DNA from: JAVVHH01 sp965276815
GTDB lineage: Bacteria; Pseudomonadota; Alphaproteobacteria; Acetobacterales; Acetobacteraceae
DNA length: 64,000 nt
Assembly: GCA_965276815.1 (NCBI GenBank)
Contig: CBDIBE010000010.1
Span: 655,932 to 719,931, forward strand
Direction of reading: 5' to 3'
Made by a program: the position numbers and the translations under genes. Below the pieces are notes generated by a model. It was given only the letters and a program-made list of their open reading frames with translations, was not told the DNA's origin and did not search any database. This document shows, piece after piece, positions 25,304-33,265 of the stretch. The first letter of the stretch is position 1. The number at the start of each line of letters is the position of its first letter.

Positions 25304-26026
25304 ATGGTCGAGATGGTCAAGCCTGTAATCGGGGTCGCGGTGGGCGCCGCGCTCTTGGCTCTCGGGCTACACATGGTGGGGCCTGGCGCGCAGGCCGAGA
25401 CGGTTGCCGGGGCGCTGCCGCCGCCGGCGTTGGATGTGCCGGCGAGCGCGCCCGGCCTGCAGACCGCGGTGTTCTCAGGCGGCTGCTTCTGGGGTGTGCA
25501 GGCGGTGTTCCAGCACATTGCCGGCGTGCGGGAGGCCATGTCTGGCTACGCCGGCGGCACGGTCGCCGATCCCAGCTACGAGCAGGTCAGCAGCGGGACC
25601 ACGGGCCATGCGGAGTCCGTCCGCGTCACCTTCGACCCGGCGCAAGTCAGCTACGGCAAGCTGCTGCAGATTTTTTTCTCCGTGGCGCTCGATCCGACCG
25701 AGGTGAACCGGCAGGGGCCGGATTCCGGCACCCAATACCGGTCGGAACTGTTCGTCAGCGGCCCGGAGCAGGAGCGCGTCGCCCGCGCCTATGTGGCGCA
25801 ACTCGACGCCGCGCACGCGTTTACTGCGCCGATCGCCACGCGCATTGATCCGGCCGGCCCGTTCTACCCGGCCGAGGCCTACCATCAGGACTACCTTACG
25901 CTGCACCCCAACCAGCCCTACATCGCGTTCAACGACATGCCGAAGGTCGAGCACCTTGAGGCGTGGTTCCCGCAGAACTGGCGCGGCATGCCGGTCACCA
26001 TCGGCAAGCTTGCCGCCGGTAGCTGA
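25304..26026 (+). CDS. msrA: Peptide-methionine (S)-S-oxide reductase MsrA, exported form, 240 aa
   Basis: The catalytic motif GGCFWGVQ (Cys at about residue 61) is followed by GVREAMSGYAGG, GTTGHAESVRVTFDP, DPTEVNRQGPDSGTQYRSELF and AEAYHQDYL, all diagnostic of MsrA, which reduces methionine S-sulfoxide. A hydrophobic N-terminus (residues 8-32, ending AQA) is a signal peptide or anchor, so the enzyme probably acts in the periplasm. The frame is open from 25268, but ATG at 25304 with GTGAGG upstream is preferred. The gene stands alone. The resolving cysteines seen at the C-terminus of some MsrA are not present. Confidence 0.93.
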   Translation: MVEMVKPVIGVAVGAALLALGLHMVGPGAQAETVAGALPPPALDVPASAPGLQTAVFSGGCFWGVQAVFQHIAGVREAMSGYAGGTVADPSYEQVSSGTTGHAESVRVTFDPAQVSYGKLLQIFFSVALDPTEVNRQGPDSGTQYRSELFVSGPEQERVARAYVAQLDAAHAFTAPIATRIDPAGPFYPAEAYHQDYLTLHPNQPYIAFNDMPKVEHLEAWFPQNWRGMPVTIGKLAAGS

Positions 26027-26035
26027 CCTTTTGTT

Positions 26036-26330
26036 CTACCAGTCCATCGGAACCAGATTCGATTCTGATAGCTGGCGGACTTCCCAGGCTTCCCGCCCGC
26101 CGCATTACCAGTAAATGTTCGTGTAGCCGAGCGCCGCGAGCTGGAGCGCGAGGTTGCGGCCGCCGAAACTTTCCGAGTTCCAGCCGGCGGCGACCACCGG
26201 CGCGCTCAGATCGCCATCTGTCAGTTGGTGCATTTCGGCGCGCAAATCGTCCTGCGCGATGTCGGTCAGTTCGCCGCCTTTTCCGACCAAGCGCAGCCCA
26301 ACTGCGCCCGGTATGGAACGGCTCCCGGTT
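26036..26330 (-). pseudogene. Rhodanese-like protein relic
   Basis: On the minus strand one frame reads RSIPGAVGLRLVGKGGELTD, then GWNSESFGGRNLALQLAALGYTNIYW, a stop codon (TAA at 26105-26107), then CGGREAWEV and LVPMDW before a second stop. This is the arrangement of rhodanese-domain proteins (IPGAV near the start, LxxxGYTNVYWYRGGREAWE near the end). The in-frame stop falls inside the conserved YW..GGREAWE block. The catalytic Cys loop preceding the GWNS region is lost, reading APVVAAGWNS. The N-terminus is absent. It is clearly non-functional. Confidence 0.65.
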
Positions 26331-26418
26331 TGACACGAAAATTACTCCCCAAGTCGTCATCACGCCATAGTTGGTGGAACGTGGCTTGCGTTTGCCGCCC
26401 GGAGCGATCATTCTGCAA

Positions 26419-26436
26419 TTTCAGAAATGTCTGAAA
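26419..26436 (+). promoter_or_regulatory. Palindromic operator candidate over the start codon of the MarR/GbsR-like gene
   Basis: TTTCAGA at 26419-26425 and TCTGAAA at 26430-26436 form perfect seven-base arms around AATG, so the ATG start codon (26427-26429) lies inside the dyad. A site of this size and position is typical for autorepression by MarR-type dimers. Binding is inferred; no second copy was noticed nearby. Confidence 0.5.
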
Positions 26437-27038
26437 CTTGTGAAAGAACGGTCGTGGAGCTGCCTCCGATCATCGAGGAGTTCGTGCTGCATTTCGGCGA
26501 GATGGGCGGCCGTTGGGGCATCAACCGCACCGTCGGGCAGATCTACGCGCTGCTGTTCCTCTCCGACCGCCCGCTGAATGCGGAGGAGATCACCAACCTG
26601 CTCGGCGTATCCCGCTCCAATGTCAGCATGGGCATCAAGGAGCTCGAGGGATGGCGCCTGGTCCGCAAGCGCCACCTGGCGAACGACCGGCGCGACTATT
26701 TCGAGGCGCCGGACGATAGTTGGCAGATCGTCAGGATCTTGGCCGAGGAGCGCCGCAAGCGCGAGGTCGACCCGACCCTCTCCATGCTGCGCGACGTGCT
26801 GATGCAATGCCCGAGCACGCCCGAGGCGCGGCACGCCCAGAGCAAGATGCGGCAGATGCATGAGCTGATCGAGCTGATTGTTGGCTGGGCCGACGACGTG
26901 CAGAAACTCGACAACGACAGTTTGCGACAATTACTGGCGCTCGGCGCCGGCGTATCCCGCTTCCTCGACATCAAGGACAAGATCTCGGTGATCGTGGGCG
27001 GCAAACGGCGCGCGCCCGATGCGGAAGACAAGGCGTGA
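26427..27038 (+). CDS. GbsR/MarR-family transcriptional regulator, 203 aa
   Basis: A winged-helix DNA-binding domain of the GbsR branch of the MarR superfamily is seen: INRTVGQIYALLFLSDRPLNAEEITNLLGVSRSNVSMGIKEL, then WRLVRKRHLANDRRDYFEAP. It is followed by a helical C-terminal dimer region. Its stop overlaps the GTG of cydA (GTGA at 27035-27038), so it is co-transcribed with the cytochrome bd genes and probably controls them in response to an unknown ligand or redox state. ATG at 26427 lies in a perfect palindrome, consistent with autoregulation. No strong ribosome-binding site is seen. Confidence 0.85.
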   Translation: MSETCERTVVELPPIIEEFVLHFGEMGGRWGINRTVGQIYALLFLSDRPLNAEEITNLLGVSRSNVSMGIKELEGWRLVRKRHLANDRRDYFEAPDDSWQIVRILAEERRKREVDPTLSMLRDVLMQCPSTPEARHAQSKMRQMHELIELIVGWADDVQKLDNDSLRQLLALGAGVSRFLDIKDKISVIVGGKRRAPDAEDKA

Positions 27039-28462
27039 TCGACGCATTCCATCTGGCGCGCGCGCAGTTCGGCTTCACTGTCGCGTTCCACATCGTCTTC
27101 CCGACGTTCTCGATCGGGTTGGCGAGCTATCTGATGGTGCTGGAAGCGCTCTGGCTCCGCACGCGCGAGCAGGTTTATCTCGATCTTTTCAAGTATTGGA
27201 TAAAGATCTTCTCCATCGGCTTTGCGATGGGCGTCGTCTCCGGCCTGGTCATGTCCTATCAGTTCGGCACCAACTGGTCGCGCTTTTCCGATATAGCGGG
27301 CCCGGTGGTCGGCCCGGTCATGGCCTATGAGGTGTTGACCGCGTTCTTCCTGGAGGCCGGGTTCCTCGGCGTCATGCTGTTCGGCATGGACCGCGTCGGC
27401 CGCAAGCTGCACATGTTCGCCACCTGCATGGTGGCGGGCGGCACCTTCCTATCGGCGTTCTGGATCCTTGCGGTCAATAGCTGGATGCAGACGCCAGCCG
27501 GATACGGCATCGGCCCGGATGGCCGTATGTTCCCGACCGATTATTGGCAGGTCATCTTCAACCCGTCGGTGTTCTTCCGGGTGCCGCACATGGTGCTGGC
27601 GTCCTACCTGATCGTGGCGTTCATCGTCGGCGGCGTCGGCGCCTGGCACATGCTGCATGGCCGCAGCACGCCGGCGGTGCGCAAGATGTTCTCGATGGCG
27701 ATGTGGATGGCGGCGATCGTGGCGCCGCTGCAAATCATGATGGGCGACGCGCACGGGCTGAACACGCTCGAGCACCAGCCGATGAAGATCGCCGCAATGG
27801 AAGGCGATTTCGACGATTCCGGGCCGGACGGCGCACCGCTGATCCTGTTCGGCCTGCCCAACATGGGGCAGGAGCGCACCGACTATAAAATAGAGATCCC
27901 GCACGCCTCCTCACTCATCCTGACCCATAGTTGGAATGGTAAGGTGCCCGGCCTGAAGGATGTGCCGCCCGCGGACCGGCCTTATGCGCCGGTGATCTTC
28001 TGGACCTTCCGCGTCATGGTCGGCTTGGGCTTCCTGATGTTCGGTCTCGGCCTGTTCAGCCTGCTGACCCGGCGCCGCGGTACGCTGTTCACCAATCGTT
28101 GGTTGCATCGCGCGGCCCTCATCATGGCGCCGGCGCCGATCGTGGCCATGCTGTGCGGCTGGATGACGACCGAGATCGGGCGCCAGCCGTACACAGTCTA
28201 CGGCGTGCTGCGGACCATCAACAGCATGTCGCCGATCGCACTCCCGGGCGTGGCGACCTCGCTCGCGGTGTTCGCCGTGGTGTACTTCGTCGTGTTCGGG
28301 GCTGGCATCATGGTCATCCTGCGCCTGATGGCCAACCCGCCGGTGATCGGCGAGCCCGGGCTGGATCCCACCAAGCCGATCCGCTCTGCCGGCATCCATC
28401 CGGGCCTGGCCGGCGCGGTGCCACCCGGCACGGGCGCCCAATCCCCGTTGCCGGCGGAGTAA
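27035..28462 (+). CDS. cydA: Cytochrome bd-type quinol oxidase subunit I (cyanide-insensitive type), 475 aa
   Basis: The N-terminal block LARAQFGFTVAFHIVFPTFSIGLASYL contains the haem b595 His. AFFLEAGFLGVMLFGMDRVG, LAVNSWMQTPAGYGI, WMTTEIGRQPYTVYGVLRT and several further membrane segments are characteristic of subunit I. The quinol-binding Q-loop is short, as in CIO/CioA-type oxidases rather than E. coli CydA. The complex oxidises quinol and reduces oxygen at the inner membrane with high affinity and low cyanide sensitivity. GTG start coupled to the upstream regulator; five bases separate it from subunit II. Confidence 0.93.
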   Translation: MIDAFHLARAQFGFTVAFHIVFPTFSIGLASYLMVLEALWLRTREQVYLDLFKYWIKIFSIGFAMGVVSGLVMSYQFGTNWSRFSDIAGPVVGPVMAYEVLTAFFLEAGFLGVMLFGMDRVGRKLHMFATCMVAGGTFLSAFWILAVNSWMQTPAGYGIGPDGRMFPTDYWQVIFNPSVFFRVPHMVLASYLIVAFIVGGVGAWHMLHGRSTPAVRKMFSMAMWMAAIVAPLQIMMGDAHGLNTLEHQPMKIAAMEGDFDDSGPDGAPLILFGLPNMGQERTDYKIEIPHASSLILTHSWNGKVPGLKDVPPADRPYAPVIFWTFRVMVGLGFLMFGLGLFSLLTRRRGTLFTNRWLHRAALIMAPAPIVAMLCGWMTTEIGRQPYTVYGVLRTINSMSPIALPGVATSLAVFAVVYFVVFGAGIMVILRLMANPPVIGEPGLDPTKPIRSAGIHPGLAGAVPPGTGAQSPLPAE

Positions 28463-28467
28463 GAGCA

Positions 28468-29481
28468 ATGAGCGCTGAAACGATCGCGACGATCTGGGCC
28501 GGGCTGCTGGCTTTCGCCGTCCTGGCCTATGTGGTGCTGGATGGGTTCGATCTGGGTGTCGGCATCCTGTTTGCCGCCGAGCGCGGCAAGGAGGATCGCG
28601 ACACTATGGTGAACACCATCGCGCCGATGTGGGATGGCAACGAGACCTGGCTGGTGCTCGGCGGCGGCGGCCTGTTCGCCGTCTTCCCCCTCGCATATGC
28701 GGTGATCCTGCCCGCGCTCTATCCAGTGATCTTGGGCATGCTGTTCGGCCTGATCTTCCGCGGCGTTGCTTTCGAGCTGCGTTTCCGCGCCCGTACCGCC
28801 CTGGGGCAGCGGCTGTGGGATTTCTCCTTCTTTGGCGGTTCGCTGGTGGCCGGGTTGTGCCAGGGCCTGGCGCTCGGCGGGATGCTGCAAGGCATCCACG
28901 TGGTGGACCGGCAATATGTCGGCGGCTGGTTCGACTGGCTGACCCCGTTCACGGTGCTTTGCGGTGTGGCGGTGGTGGTCGGGTATGCCTGGCTGGGCAC
29001 CTGCTGGTTGATTTGGCGAACGGAGGGCTCCTTGCAGGTGCGGGCGCGGGGCCAGGCGGCGGTGCTCGCTTGGGTGATGCTCGGCTTGATCGTGGTGGTG
29101 AGTATCTGGACGCCGTTCCTGGACCGGCTTTTCATGCATCGTTGGTTCAGCTGGCCGGGCATCCTGCTGACCAGCCCGGTTCCCATCCTGGTCGCGGGTT
29201 TGGCGCTGGCTTTCGCCGCCGGCATCCGGCGCGAGCACCATCTGACGCCATTCCTCTGCGCGCTAGGGATCTTTGTACTGTGCTTCGCGGGGCTTGGGGT
29301 GAGCTTGTACCCGCTGATGGTGCCGCCAGACATCACGATCTGGCAGGCGGCAGCGCCGCGGGCGAGCCAGCTCTTTGTGCTGGTGGGCGCCTCCGTGCTG
29401 ATCCCGCTGATCCTATGCTACTCAGGCTTTTCCTACTGGGTCTTCCGGGGGAAGGTGCAGGCCGGTGCGCACTACCACTGA
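28468..29481 (+). CDS. cydB: Cytochrome bd-type quinol oxidase subunit II, 337 aa
   Basis: The family block VVLDGFDLGVGILF near the N-terminus is followed by IAPMWDGNETWLVLGGGGLFAVFPLAYAVILPALYPVI and LYPLMVPPDITIWQAAAP, diagnostic of CydB/CioB. About eight or nine membrane segments are present. ATG at 28468 follows AAGAG; upstream open frame is a shadow over cydA. The last 17 bases overlap the start of a short DUF2474 gene. Subunit II stabilises the haem-bearing subunit I in the membrane. Confidence 0.93.
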   Translation: MSAETIATIWAGLLAFAVLAYVVLDGFDLGVGILFAAERGKEDRDTMVNTIAPMWDGNETWLVLGGGGLFAVFPLAYAVILPALYPVILGMLFGLIFRGVAFELRFRARTALGQRLWDFSFFGGSLVAGLCQGLALGGMLQGIHVVDRQYVGGWFDWLTPFTVLCGVAVVVGYAWLGTCWLIWRTEGSLQVRARGQAAVLAWVMLGLIVVVSIWTPFLDRLFMHRWFSWPGILLTSPVPILVAGLALAFAAGIRREHHLTPFLCALGIFVLCFAGLGVSLYPLMVPPDITIWQAAAPRASQLFVLVGASVLIPLILCYSGFSYWVFRGKVQAGAHYH

Positions 29482-29584
29482 TCCGCTTTGGCGCCGGCTC
29501 CTCTGGTTCGTCGGGTTGTGGGCGGCCGGGGTTCTCGCTGTGGCGGCGATCGCTTGGCCATTGCGGTGGCTATTGGGATCCTAA
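29465..29584 (+). CDS. DUF2474 small membrane protein of the cytochrome bd operon, 39 aa
   Basis: A short ORF starts with GTG at 29465 inside the end of cydB and ends at TAA 29582-29584. It encodes MRTTTDPLWRRLLWFVGLWA followed by a hydrophobic helix and the ending PLRWLLGS. The pattern PLWRRLLWFVGLW, one membrane span, arginine before the helix and location directly after CIO-type subunit II match DUF2474, the small accessory subunit of this oxidase class, analogous to CydX. It is too short for default gene callers. Confidence comes from motif and context together. Confidence 0.78.
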   Translation: MRTTTDPLWRRLLWFVGLWAAGVLAVAAIAWPLRWLLGS

Positions 29585-29619
29585 GTCGGCAACTGACGAT
29601 TGATTGAGAGGTCGTTACG

Positions 29620-29881
29620 CAGCTGCATTGGTATCCCAACGCGGATGAATGGCAGTTCTACATCGAAGGCCAAGGCAGCATGGGCGTGTTCGGTCAAAGC
29701 GCAGTGGAGGAGTTTTGCACGATCATCCTCGAGTGGCAGCTGCTCGTTACGATATCCGACGAGTAGAGGCCGACCATTTCTCGCATCGGTCAGCTATCTT
29801 GCGATTGGGCGACGTTTCGCGGCCGACGTGATCCTCATAACATGGAGTGTCGCCGAACCACCTTATACCAAGGCTTGGTGA
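29620..29881 (+). pseudogene. Cupin (oxalate decarboxylase-like) relic
   Basis: One frame reads QLHWYPNADEWQFYIEGQGS then MGVFGQ, matching the metal-binding W-H-x-N-x-x-E-W core of bicupin oxalate decarboxylases, and runs into a stop near 29764. Another frame continues with FLASVSYLAIGRRFAADVILITWSVAEPPY, which resembles the family ending FLE.F....ADVSLNQWLALTPP. The first part of the gene and the strands between the two blocks are missing or damaged. It is a truncated and frameshifted remnant behind the cytochrome bd operon. Confidence 0.6.
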
Positions 29882-30404
29882 GGTTAACTCTATCGGCTGG
29901 CAGGTCATCATCCGCGCAGGCGGATGATCCACGCCTTTGCTCCTTGGCGCCGGCCGAAGGCGTGGATGGCACGCCTGCGCGGACCATCACCCTGGATGGG
30001 TCTGCCTCAAGGAGCAATGGTATGACGCGATGGCATGTAACGCATTCAGCGGACGACCCAGCAGTCTCGGTAAGCTGCTCGAACCGCGCGTGAGCTACTG
30101 GGAAAGAGTGTTGCAAGTACAAAATAATCTCGCTGTGAGCGACGCGGCCCATTGCGGTAGGCTAATCTACTGACATGCGACATCGCCCAAGCTGCCGCTG
30201 CAAGCTACGGACTGCGCCGGTGGTGATCTGCGGCAACAAAGCGCGGCGGCGTAGCAGTCCCTGAAGCAAAAACATCATCCAGCACTTGCACGAGCGCTCC
30301 TGTGCATCCACTTGCAGTCGAATGCGTTGACCGAGATCAGGTGTATCGTTCCTATTGCGGTTATCGTGTGCATCGCAAAGATACGCTGATTTTGAGAAGG
30401 AGCA
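29882..30404. other. Non-coding gap of about 520 bases
   Basis: No ORF with recognisable protein features was found on either strand; the short open frames have no family motifs. The first 100 bases hold a strong long hairpin (annotated separately). The end of the gap presumably contains the promoter of the basic protein gene at 30405, whose ribosome-binding site GAAGGAG lies at 30396-30402. Given the adjacent cupin relic, part of this stretch may be further decayed coding sequence. Confidence 0.5.
29911..29983. repeat. Long imperfect hairpin
   Basis: The outer arms TCCGCGCAGGCG (29911-29922) and CGCCTGCGCGGA (29972-29983) are perfect over 12 bases. After a four-base internal mismatch, ATCCACGCCTT pairs with AAGGCGTGGAT over 11 bases. 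The apical loop is about 19 bases and GC-rich. Alternative local pairing (ATCATCCGC at 29907 with GCGGATGAT at 29920) competes with the long form. No T-run follows, so it is not a classic terminator. It may be a REP-like element or a structured RNA. Confidence 0.55.
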
Positions 30405-30743
30405 ATGACGAGGATGGCAAAAGCAGAAACGACAACCGGGGCGGCACGTGCACCCCGCGGAACCAAGCCGGTGACCCAGGCATTTTTCGCCGCGCTGGAT
30501 TCCGTTCCGGAAGCCACGCGATCGGCGGTTGCCAAAGCAGCCCAGGCGATGATCCGCGATGAGCTCAAGAATCGGCGCGATAAACTGAAGGCGGCCGCGG
30601 CCAAGGAAAAGGCGCGCCGGCCGGCTACTGCGAAGCGTGCCCCGAAGCCGGCTCCAGCGCCGGAAGTCGCCGAGCCCGTTGCGGCTGCAGTGCCAACCAA
30701 GCGGCGTTCGCGCAAACAGGCTAACGCGTCGGCCGCTGCTTGA
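30405..30743 (+). CDS. Small basic Lys/Ala/Pro-rich protein, 112 aa
   Basis: Residues about 20-65 form a predicted amphipathic helical region (QAFFAALDSVPEATRSAVAK then MIRDELKNRRDKLKAA). The C-terminal half is a low-complexity Lys/Arg/Ala/Pro tail (EKARRPATAKRAPKPAPAPE, then TKRRSRKQANASAAA) resembling histone H1-like or nucleoid-associated tails. ATG at 30405 follows GAAGGAG. No family was recognised; DNA or RNA binding is an inference from charge. The gene is isolated, followed by a perfect 10-base stem hairpin. Confidence 0.6.
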   Translation: MTRMAKAETTTGAARAPRGTKPVTQAFFAALDSVPEATRSAVAKAAQAMIRDELKNRRDKLKAAAAKEKARRPATAKRAPKPAPAPEVAEPVAAAVPTKRRSRKQANASAAA

Positions 30744-30750
30744 CGTTAGC

Positions 30751-30778
30751 TGATGCCGAGCGCGAGTCCTCGGCATCA
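30751..30778 (+). terminator. Hairpin after the basic protein gene
   Basis: TGATGCCGAG (30751-30760) and CTCGGCATCA (30769-30778) are perfect inverted repeats around an eight-base loop, starting eight bases after the stop codon. The position fits a transcription terminator, but a GC-rich run rather than T residues follows, so termination would not be classical intrinsic. Confidence 0.5.
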
Positions 30779-31288
30779 GGGCGGGGCCGGGTGGGAGTTC
30801 TTTGGCTACGCCACGACTCGGGCTTCTGATCCACGCTCGAGTCGTGGCCCAATCTGGCCGAGACGGCAGTCCGGGACGCAGGATCCCACTCTCCAGCGTG
30901 GTGGCCTCGGAATGCTATCGTCGACACCGCCTCTGGTGTCAGGCGTCCGATAGAGCGATCCGGGGATCTGCTCCAGACGCGAGGGATGAGCTTTCGATTC
31001 GAGGCCGTAAAACTCCTGCCCGCAATCCCGAACTTGTATTTCTGGTGTCGGTAGCCACGAGCCGGTTTTCCGTGCAAGCCGGTAAACCTGTCCGACTTGA
31101 TCGACCGACGGCAGATTGATCAACAAACTCGCTCGTCTGGCGGAGACTCTCGGTGGTCTTCGGCGTCGTTGGGCAGTATCGTCCGGATGAAGCGGCGTGG
31201 GCTACGATGCCGCGTGCAAAACAGGCATCTCTCGCCGACGCATTCGAGACCGCGAGCTGCATGGCCAGACTGGAGGGACATCGTTGTC
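30779..31288. other. Non-coding gap of about 510 bases
   Basis: No gene could be supported. Small ORFs on both strands lack any recognised motif. One further perfect inverted repeat is visible (CCACGACTCG at 30811-30820 with CGAGTCGTGG at 30838-30847). The right end should contain the promoter of the patatin-like lipoprotein gene, whose ribosome-binding site TGGAGGG lies at about 31271-31277. Confidence 0.5.
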
Positions 31289-32794
31289 ATGAAGGCGCTA
31301 CTCCGCACGATTTGGCTCACCGCCGCCTTGGCAAGCAGTGGCTGCGCGTCATTTTTCGTCGCGGACACGACACCGCTCCCGCCAGACCGGCTGGAACCGG
31401 TCGGCGCCGAGCGTATTTCCCGCGGCGGCTACCGGATCGACTCGCTCCCGCCTTCGGCTGAAGCGCCGGACCTGATCGTCATCGTTGCCATGTCCGGCGG
31501 CGGCAAGCGATCAGCGTCATTCGGCTATGGTGCGCTGAAGGGCATGCGGGCGGTCATGGTACCGACCGATGTCGGGCCGCGGTCGCTGCTGAGCCAGGTC
31601 GACGTCATCTCCGGAGTCTCGGGAGGCAGCTTCCCCGCCGCGTACTATGGTCTGTATCGCGACAAGACGTTCGACCAGTTCGAGACCGATTTCCTGTACT
31701 CCGACACCAACAGCTACATCTACGGCGTCTATCTGCTGCCATGGAACTGGACCTGGCTTGTCGATCCGGAAGTTGGCACGAATGATTTCATGGATCGCGT
31801 CTATGACCGAACCATGTTCCATGGCGCGACGTTTGCCGACCTGGAGGCGCGCGGAAGGCCGTTGATCGCCATTGGCGCCACCGACATTTCTTACGGCACG
31901 CCGATGCTGTTCACCCAAGAATATTTCGACCTGATCTGCTCGGATCTTTCGAAGCTGCCGATCTCGCGCGCCGTCGCCGCGTCGAACGGTTTCCCCGGCC
32001 TGTTCTCGCCGGTGACGCTGACCAACCGTGCAAAGGCATGCGACGGGCGAACGCCCGGCTGGCTCCGCCGCGTAACACCAGAACAGCGCCAGAACCCGCT
32101 CTCCCGGTCTGGCGTCGAGGCACGCCGCGCGGAGCGATACCTGGATGCCGACACGACGCGGTACCTGCATCTGTCCGATGGTGGAGTGTCGGACAATCTC
32201 GCCATGCGAGGCGCGGGCGCCATGATGCAGGTCCTCTCCGCCGCCGACATCCGCGCACGCGGCTTTCTCGGCGTCAGACGCTTGCTGCTGATCAGCATAG
32301 ACGGCCAGGGCACGCAAGACAGTTCGATCGCCAGGCGCAAGGAAGTGGTCGGGGTTCTAGCGCTGCTCGGCTTGGTCAGCGGCGGTCAAATCGATAGCTA
32401 CAACTTCGAGACAATGAACACTGTCACCGAACAGATGCAGCGGCTTGCCGTTGCCCTCCGCAATGCGCGCTGTGCCCAGGGCCCGATGGTCGATGGCAAG
32501 AGTTGCGGCGATGTCCAGGCGGCGCTGATCCACATCTCGCTTGCGGGTCTTCCAGAAAGCCCGGAGCAGAAGCAATTGCTGGCAATCCCCACGGGATTGA
32601 CGCTCACGCGATCCGATGTCGATCTTTTGGTAACTGCGGGAGATGATGCGGTCGTCAACTCGGCGCCGCTGCGCGACTTTCTGTCGAGCTATCCGTCCGT
32701 TGCTGCTGCACCCCTCGCGGCGGCCCGCCCGCTGCGAGGGGCATCTGCGATACCAGCGGCGGCGACGCAGGATATAACCACAACGGCCCAGTGA
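31289..32794 (+). CDS. Patatin-like phospholipase lipoprotein, 501 aa
   Basis: The N-terminus MKALLRTIWLTAALASSGCA is a lipoprotein signal with lipobox SSGC. A patatin domain follows: VAMSGGGKRSASFGYGALKG (oxyanion loop), GVSGGSFPAAYYG containing the G-x-S-x-G nucleophile, and LSDGGVSDN containing the D-G of the Ser-Asp dyad. A C-terminal region of about 150 residues ends in an Ala/Pro-rich tail. It is likely a lipid acyl hydrolase anchored in the periplasm or outer membrane. The frame is open to 31097, but ATG at 31289 begins the signal peptide and has TGGAGGG upstream. It stands alone. Confidence 0.83.
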   Translation: MKALLRTIWLTAALASSGCASFFVADTTPLPPDRLEPVGAERISRGGYRIDSLPPSAEAPDLIVIVAMSGGGKRSASFGYGALKGMRAVMVPTDVGPRSLLSQVDVISGVSGGSFPAAYYGLYRDKTFDQFETDFLYSDTNSYIYGVYLLPWNWTWLVDPEVGTNDFMDRVYDRTMFHGATFADLEARGRPLIAIGATDISYGTPMLFTQEYFDLICSDLSKLPISRAVAASNGFPGLFSPVTLTNRAKACDGRTPGWLRRVTPEQRQNPLSRSGVEARRAERYLDADTTRYLHLSDGGVSDNLAMRGAGAMMQVLSAADIRARGFLGVRRLLLISIDGQGTQDSSIARRKEVVGVLALLGLVSGGQIDSYNFETMNTVTEQMQRLAVALRNARCAQGPMVDGKSCGDVQAALIHISLAGLPESPEQKQLLAIPTGLTLTRSDVDLLVTAGDDAVVNSAPLRDFLSSYPSVAAAPLAAARPLRGASAIPAAATQDITTTAQ

Positions 32795-32815
32795 CTGCCC
32801 TGTCGTGCAAAACGC

Positions 32816-33139
32816 TTAAGCAAGCACCTGCTCGACCTGGACGGTTTGCTCCTCGGTTTCGCCTCGGATCATGACATCCTTGTATTGGTGCGCGGAGATC
32901 GTTTGTTCGTAGCTGACCGGCTTCCACGTGACGATATGTCCGCCGAGGCCAGAGCCACCTTCTACGGTCAGGTCGAGGATCAGCGTCTGCGCGACGATGC
33001 CCTGAGGCCGAGCCGCTTCCAGCTTCGCTTCCTCGTTGGATTTAAGTAGCTCCACCTCGCCAGTGATCGTCAGCTTGTGCTCTGACCCGACCAGGTTGGT
33101 GGTCTCCACCGCCTGCCAGTTTCTGCTCGCGTAGCTCAT
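32816..33139 (-). CDS. Hypothetical protein, 107 aa
   Basis: This is a small acidic protein without a signal peptide or membrane segment. It begins MSYASRNWQAVETTNLVGSE, continues with alternating beta-like strands (HKLTITGEVELLKS, GIVAQTLILDLTVEG, HIVTWKPVSYEQTI) and ends QTVQVEQVLA. The pattern suggests a compact beta-sandwich. No family was recognised. The frame is open to 33238, but the ATG at 33137-33139 is preceded by GGAGGGG seven bases upstream, a strong site. It is convergent with the patatin gene and lies downstream of the cupin gene on the same strand, 126 bases away. Confidence 0.6.
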   Translation of the reverse strand: MSYASRNWQAVETTNLVGSEHKLTITGEVELLKSNEEAKLEAARPQGIVAQTLILDLTVEGGSGLGGHIVTWKPVSYEQTISAHQYKDVMIRGETEEQTVQVEQVLA

Positions 33140-33265
33140 CTGCCGCCCCTCCACGATCGAAACGTTCGTCCTGGCAGGCGGGCGAGTCAACCGGAATCTA
33201 GTCGCGGACACGACGCGCAGGGCCGGGATGGCTGGCAAGCACCGTCAATAACCAGAAACGGTCCG

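Noticed and set aside
30779..31288. Small ORFs in both strands of the gap before the patatin gene
   Set aside because: None has a ribosome-binding site plus any recognisable domain; lengths are expected by chance in GC-rich DNA.
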